Positions 22,959 through 26,317 of a stretch of DNA of 26,317 nucleotides are shown in pieces (position 1 is the stretch's first letter; every line of letters starts with the position of its first letter). Source of the DNA: an uncultured Caulobacteraceae bacterium (lineage in GTDB: Bacteria > Pseudomonadota > Alphaproteobacteria > Caulobacterales > Caulobacteraceae); NCBI GenBank assembly GCA_937952995.1, contig CALFYB010000370.1:1-26317 (forward strand). Direction: 5' to 3'. The translations under genes and the position numbers were made by a program. Below the pieces are notes generated by a model, which saw only the letters and a program-made list of their open reading frames with translations, did not search any database and was not told the DNA's origin.

Positions 22959-25373
22959 TCAAACCCTCATCTTCGAATTGTCGGGATCATAGGCGGGCTC
23001 GGCCAGAACCACCGCCTGTCGCCGCTCGCCTTGCAGATAGATATCGAACGTCGATCCGGGGGCTGATTGATCAATGGGCACGCAAGCAAAAAACAGGCTC
23101 TTGCCGACCCGGTGGCCATAGCCGCCCGAGGTGGTCAGCCCGATACAGTTGTCACCGATCAGGCAGGCCTCTGCCCCGCGCACATCCACATTGGCCGCGT
23201 CGACCTGTCCATAGACGATCCGGAAGCGATCAGGCGCATCCAGCGTCGCCTGCTTGCCGACGAAGTCATCCTTGTTGAAATTGATGAAGCGCGGCATGTC
23301 GGCCTCGACCATCGTCAACTCATTGGTCAGCTCCGAACCCCAGGCCTTATAGCCCTTCTCCATCCGCATGGTGTTGACGGCATAGAGGCCGTAGTTGGCG
23401 ATGCCAAACTCTTGGCCCGCTTTCCAGACGGCGTCATAGAGCGCGGGAAGATCGGCCATGGCCGGATGTAATTCCCAGCCCAGTTCGCCGACATAGGACA
23501 CCCGCAGGGCGCGCATGCTGATACCGGCCACCGATATGACTTGGCCGCTCAACCAGCGAAACCCGCCATTGCTCAGATCAGCATCGGTGAGCTTGGCCAA
23601 AACATCTCGCGCCCGAGGTCCGCTTAGCACTAGGACCCCTAGGTCCATGGTGCGGTTGGTGATGGTCACGTCCTCATGAGGCAGCTTGCTCTGCATCATC
23701 AGATCCCAGTCGCGCTGTTCAGCCGCGGCGGCAGAGAGGCAATAGAAATGGTCATCAGCAAAGCGCGTGACGGTCATTTCCCCATAGATGCGCCCTTGAC
23801 GGGACAGGGGGTGGACGAGACCAATCCCGCCGAGCTTTTTGGGCATGCGGTTGGCGCAGATACGGTTCAAGAACGCCTCTGCATCGGGGCCGGTCACGTC
23901 ATATTTGGCAAAGCCGGACAGGTCTAGGACGCCGACCCGGTCTGCAACCGCCTCGACCTCTTTGGCGACGACTTCGAAGATGTTGGTGCGGTGATAGCCG
24001 CCCTCTTCTTCGCGCCCATCGAGCGAGAACCATTTGGGCCGCTCCCAGCCATAGGTTTCGCTAAAGACCGCGCCTGCCGCCTTGAGGGGCTCGTACAGCG
24101 TGCTGGTCTTTTGCGGGCGTCCATCGGGCTCTTCTTCGCCCGGAAGCCGGGTCGTGAAGGTCATCCGATAGTCGAGGAACACCTTCTCGCGGCTATAGTC
24201 CTCATCGGCATAGGGGCCATAGCGACGTGGATCGAACTCGGTCATGTTGATGTCGGCATCACCATAGACCATCCATTGCGCCAGATATTTGCCCGACCCG
24301 CCGCCCTGGGCGATACCGAACGATGTGCCGCAGCAATGCCAGAAATTCCTCAGACCGGCGGCGGGGCCCAGCAGGGGTCCACCATCGGGCGTGTGGGGGA
24401 TGGCACCATTGACGATCCGTCGAATGCCGACCTCGCCAAAGATGGGCATCCGCTCAATGGCCCGTTCCAGCCATTTTGAAATCCGGTCCAGATCGTCGCC
24501 GAACAGCTCGCTCGTCGATTCCCATTCGGGCATCCCCTTGGGGGCCCAGGCCTCGGCGAGACCGATATTTTCATAGACACCGATCAGGGCGCTCTTCTGC
24601 TCTTGGCGGAAATAGCCCGACACATAGGGGCAGCGCATAACCGGGATTTCGCCTTCCCGCTCGACAAAGGCCGGGATGGGATCGGTGACAATATAGTGGT
24701 GCTCCATATTGGTCACCGGAATGTCGATGCCCGCCATTTGCGCGACCTGCCGGGCGTAGCAGCCTGCAGCATTGACCACGATTTCGGCCCGTACCGTGCC
24801 CTTTTCAGTGATCACATCCCATTCACCCGACGGTAGCTGTGTCAGGCCGGTGACCCGGTTTTTGCGCACGATCTTTGCGCCCATATTCTTGGCCCCGATG
24901 GCCAGAGCGTTGCACAGACCGGCAGGATCAGCATGGCCGTCACCGGTGGTATGGGCCCCGGCGATCACGCCATCGGTCGTCAAGAAGGGATTGATGCGCC
25001 GGATTTCCTCCGGATCGATGATCTCCATGTCGAAGCCGATGATCTTCGAATAGCCATGGATCTGCTTGAACCAGGCCAGTTCGCGCTCATTGGTCGCCAA
25101 GCGGATGCCGCCGGACTTGTGCCAGCTGACATATTGCCCGGTGATCCCTTCCAGCCGTGGATAGAGATCGTTGCTGTAGGCATGTATTTTCGCAAGATTA
25201 TAGCTGCCGGTAATGCTGGGGCACTGACCCGCCGCATGCCAAGTCGACCCAGAGGTCAACTCGTCCTTCTCAATCAGCAAACAATCGGTCCAGCCGAGTT
25301 CGGCAAGATGATAGAGCAAAGACGCGCCCATGATCCCGCCACCGATAATGACAACCCGTGCCGATGTTTGCAT
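22959..25373 (-). CDS. FAD-dependent oxidoreductase fused to GcvT (dimethylglycine/sarcosine dehydrogenase family), copy A
   Basis: An 804-residue protein with the same architecture as copy B: FAD domain with VVIIGGGIMGAS and SGSTWHAAGQ (His46 at the covalent flavin position), a middle domain, then GcvT and its C-terminal barrel with YGWERPKWF and YVGELGWELH. It differs from copy B throughout, so the pair are old paralogs, not a recent repeat. The open frame runs back to 25466, but ATG 25371-25373 is chosen because GAGGAG lies about ten bases before it and MQTSARVVII is the usual start. It is first in the operon and follows tRNA-Ser by about 160 bases, where its promoter probably lies. The substrate would be dimethylglycine, sarcosine or a related N-methyl amine. 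Confidence 0.92.
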   Translation of the reverse strand: MQTSARVVIIGGGIMGASLLYHLAELGWTDCLLIEKDELTSGSTWHAAGQCPSITGSYNLAKIHAYSNDLYPRLEGITGQYVSWHKSGGIRLATNERELAWFKQIHGYSKIIGFDMEIIDPEEIRRINPFLTTDGVIAGAHTTGDGHADPAGLCNALAIGAKNMGAKIVRKNRVTGLTQLPSGEWDVITEKGTVRAEIVVNAAGCYARQVAQMAGIDIPVTNMEHHYIVTDPIPAFVEREGEIPVMRCPYVSGYFRQEQKSALIGVYENIGLAEAWAPKGMPEWESTSELFGDDLDRISKWLERAIERMPIFGEVGIRRIVNGAIPHTPDGGPLLGPAAGLRNFWHCCGTSFGIAQGGGSGKYLAQWMVYGDADINMTEFDPRRYGPYADEDYSREKVFLDYRMTFTTRLPGEEEPDGRPQKTSTLYEPLKAAGAVFSETYGWERPKWFSLDGREEEGGYHRTNIFEVVAKEVEAVADRVGVLDLSGFAKYDVTGPDAEAFLNRICANRMPKKLGGIGLVHPLSRQGRIYGEMTVTRFADDHFYCLSAAAAEQRDWDLMMQSKLPHEDVTITNRTMDLGVLVLSGPRARDVLAKLTDADLSNGGFRWLSGQVISVAGISMRALRVSYVGELGWELHPAMADLPALYDAVWKAGQEFGIANYGLYAVNTMRMEKGYKAWGSELTNELTMVEADMPRFINFNKDDFVGKQATLDAPDRFRIVYGQVDAANVDVRGAEACLIGDNCIGLTTSGGYGHRVGKSLFFACVPIDQSAPGSTFDIYLQGERRQAVVLAEPAYDPDNSKMRV

Positions 25374-25532
25374 GCCAAGCCCGCTCCTCAGGGTATATTC
25401 GTGGGGCCGACAATAGGCCCTAGTCCCCCGCCGGGACAAATAGCGATTATCCCGAGATTGGTTCAAAAATTTTTAGGGTTAAGTCGGGCTTGCCATGCGA
25501 GGGCCTAGCCGATCAGGCACTTAGGGGGTTAC
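25374..25532. other. Intergenic region upstream of the demethylase operon
   Basis: Between tRNA-Ser and copy A. It holds a ten-base AT palindrome (AAAAATTTTT, 25465-25474) that stands out in GC-rich DNA and may be part of a promoter. No other structure is seen. Confidence 0.3.
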
Positions 25533-25622
25533 TGGCGGAGAGGGTGGGATTCGAACCCACGATACCCTCGCGGGTATGCCGCATTTCGAGTGCGGTGCAT
25601 TCGACCACTCTGCCACCTCTCC
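25533..25622 (-). tRNA. tRNA-Ser (anticodon CGA)
   Basis: A 90-base tRNA with encoded CCA. The acceptor GGAGAGG pairs with CCTCTCC. The anticodon arm CCGCA-CTCGAAA-TGCGG places CGA at 25586-25588, reading UCG. The long variable arm (stem TACCC/GGGTA) is typical of serine tRNAs. The T loop is TTCGAAT. It lies upstream of the demethylase operon on the same strand. Confidence 0.97.
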
Positions 25623-25823
25623 GGAGGGTCATGTGATGTGCCGTGGCACGATCAGAGTGAGGGGCGGATACCTATCTGTGGGCGGGCCGTTGTGCAAGAG
25701 GCTTTTGCGTGTCGATTGTCGTGGAGGCGCACAGCGCGCGGTTGCGGTGCGGGGACTTGAGCCTATATTTGGCGCTCAGCGACAGTGGGTTTGCCCCGGG
25801 TCGAGCAGGATAATGATCGGCCT

Positions 25824-26317
25824 ATGATGATCACTTCAGGACTGACAGCCTTGGCCCAAAGTTCGGCCCTCTTGGCGCAGGGCGCGGGACTGTCAAAGAT
25901 ACAGGCGCTTGCCGCTGATGCCGACATTGTCCACCGCTTTGCTGGTGCGGCAGGGGATTTCGTTGTCCGCTTTGCGGTGGCCGGCCTTGTTCTGATCTTG
26001 ACCCTTTGGGCGTCGGGGTGGGTGGCCCGGTTCGTGCGGCGACTGTTTGATCAGTTTGAACGCCACCGCACGGGTGATCAGACCCTTCGCAGCTTTACCG
26101 CCTCCTTGGCGCGCTATGCGGTGCTGGTGGTCGGCGGCGTCGCTGTGCTTCAGCAGTTGGGCGTGCAGACGACCTCGGTCTTGGCGGTTCTGGGCGCAGC
26201 CTCTTTGGCGGTGGGCCTAGCCCTGCAGGGTGCCCTGTCCAACGTCGCCGCCGGGGTGATGCTGCTGCTCTTTCGGCCCTATCGGGTTGGGGATTTTGTC
26301 GAGATCGGCGGGCGGCA
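25824..26317 (+). CDS. Mechanosensitive ion channel of the MscS family, N-terminal part (cut by window edge)
   Basis: The open frame runs from ATG 25824 (a second ATG follows directly) to the window edge, 164 codons, with no stop. It has hydrophobic segments at about residues 49-67 (AVAGLVLILTLWASGWVA) and 91-110, then VLGAASLAVGLALQGALSN leading into VAAGVMLLLFRPYRVGDFVEI. The Ala/Gly-rich helix followed by RPYRVGDFVEI is the pore helix TM3 and the start of the cytoplasmic beta domain of MscS. It is an inner-membrane channel that opens under turgor stress to release solutes. No strong ribosome binding site is seen; AGCAGGA lies about 14 bases upstream. The 3' half is missing. Confidence 0.85.
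   Translation, partial: MMITSGLTALAQSSALLAQGAGLSKIQALAADADIVHRFAGAAGDFVVRFAVAGLVLILTLWASGWVARFVRRLFDQFERHRTGDQTLRSFTASLARYAVLVVGGVAVLQQLGVQTTSVLAVLGAASLAVGLALQGALSNVAAGVMLLLFRPYRVGDFVEIGGR

Noticed and set aside
20511..25373. Recent tandem duplication of the two GcvT dehydrogenases
   Set aside because: The two copies differ throughout, including around the flavin motif and the GcvT domain, so they are old paralogs. No near-identical DNA was seen.
25576..25827. 83-codon open frame across tRNA-Ser and the mscS upstream region
   Set aside because: It includes the tRNA gene, and its sequence is not protein-like. The mscS frame starts at its end.

Overview
The window reads as chromosomal DNA of an alphaproteobacterium. 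It is GC-rich and densely packed. It carries a PQQ-dependent membrane dehydrogenase, GcvT-type demethylases and multi-domain TonB-C-like periplasmic proteins of the kind found in Caulobacterales and Sphingomonadales. The order-level placement is a guess. No insertion sequence, phage gene or CRISPR array was seen. No gene-free stretch exceeds 300 bases; the longest are the roughly 200 bases between tRNA-Ser and the mscS-like gene and the roughly 160 bases between tRNA-Ser and the demethylase operon.

Region 1 (1-5127, minus strand) is a compact selenocysteine (Sec) locus. In transcription order it holds selB (the Sec-specific elongation factor), tRNA-Sec with a UCA anticodon, a thioredoxin-domain protein, and a UGSC-family selenoprotein whose gene contains an in-frame UGA. 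A small membrane-anchored protein of unknown role and the start of an aldehyde dehydrogenase follow. Conventional ORF calling splits the selenoprotein into two fragments (1048-1326 and 808-1026). Read through the UGA at 1048-1050 it gives one 172-residue protein with the motif Sec-Gly-Ser-Cys at residues 93-96. A hairpin that fits a bacterial SECIS begins four bases after the UGA. selA and selD are not in the window.

Region 2 (5233-9859) holds assorted metabolic genes: a crotonase-fold protein lacking both catalytic glutamates, a GNAT acetyltransferase, a two-gene unit of a small conserved protein plus a PhyH-type dioxygenase, a D-cysteine desulfhydrase/L-cysteate lyase-type PLP enzyme, and a MaoC-like hot-dog protein. 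Region 3 (9997-16262) holds a membrane-bound PQQ dehydrogenase, a periplasmic protein with three TonB-C-like repeats, an amidase-signature hydrolase and a medium-chain NADPH-dependent oxidoreductase.

Region 4 (16387-25373) concerns amines. An amino-acid permease and an omega-aminotransferase face a tightly spaced operon on the other strand. That operon encodes two FAD/GcvT demethylating dehydrogenases and a Rieske oxygenase. Together the three could strip methyl groups from a betaine stepwise (betaine to dimethylglycine to sarcosine to glycine); this is inferred from the families. The window closes with tRNA-Ser(CGA) and the 5' part of an mscS-like channel gene.
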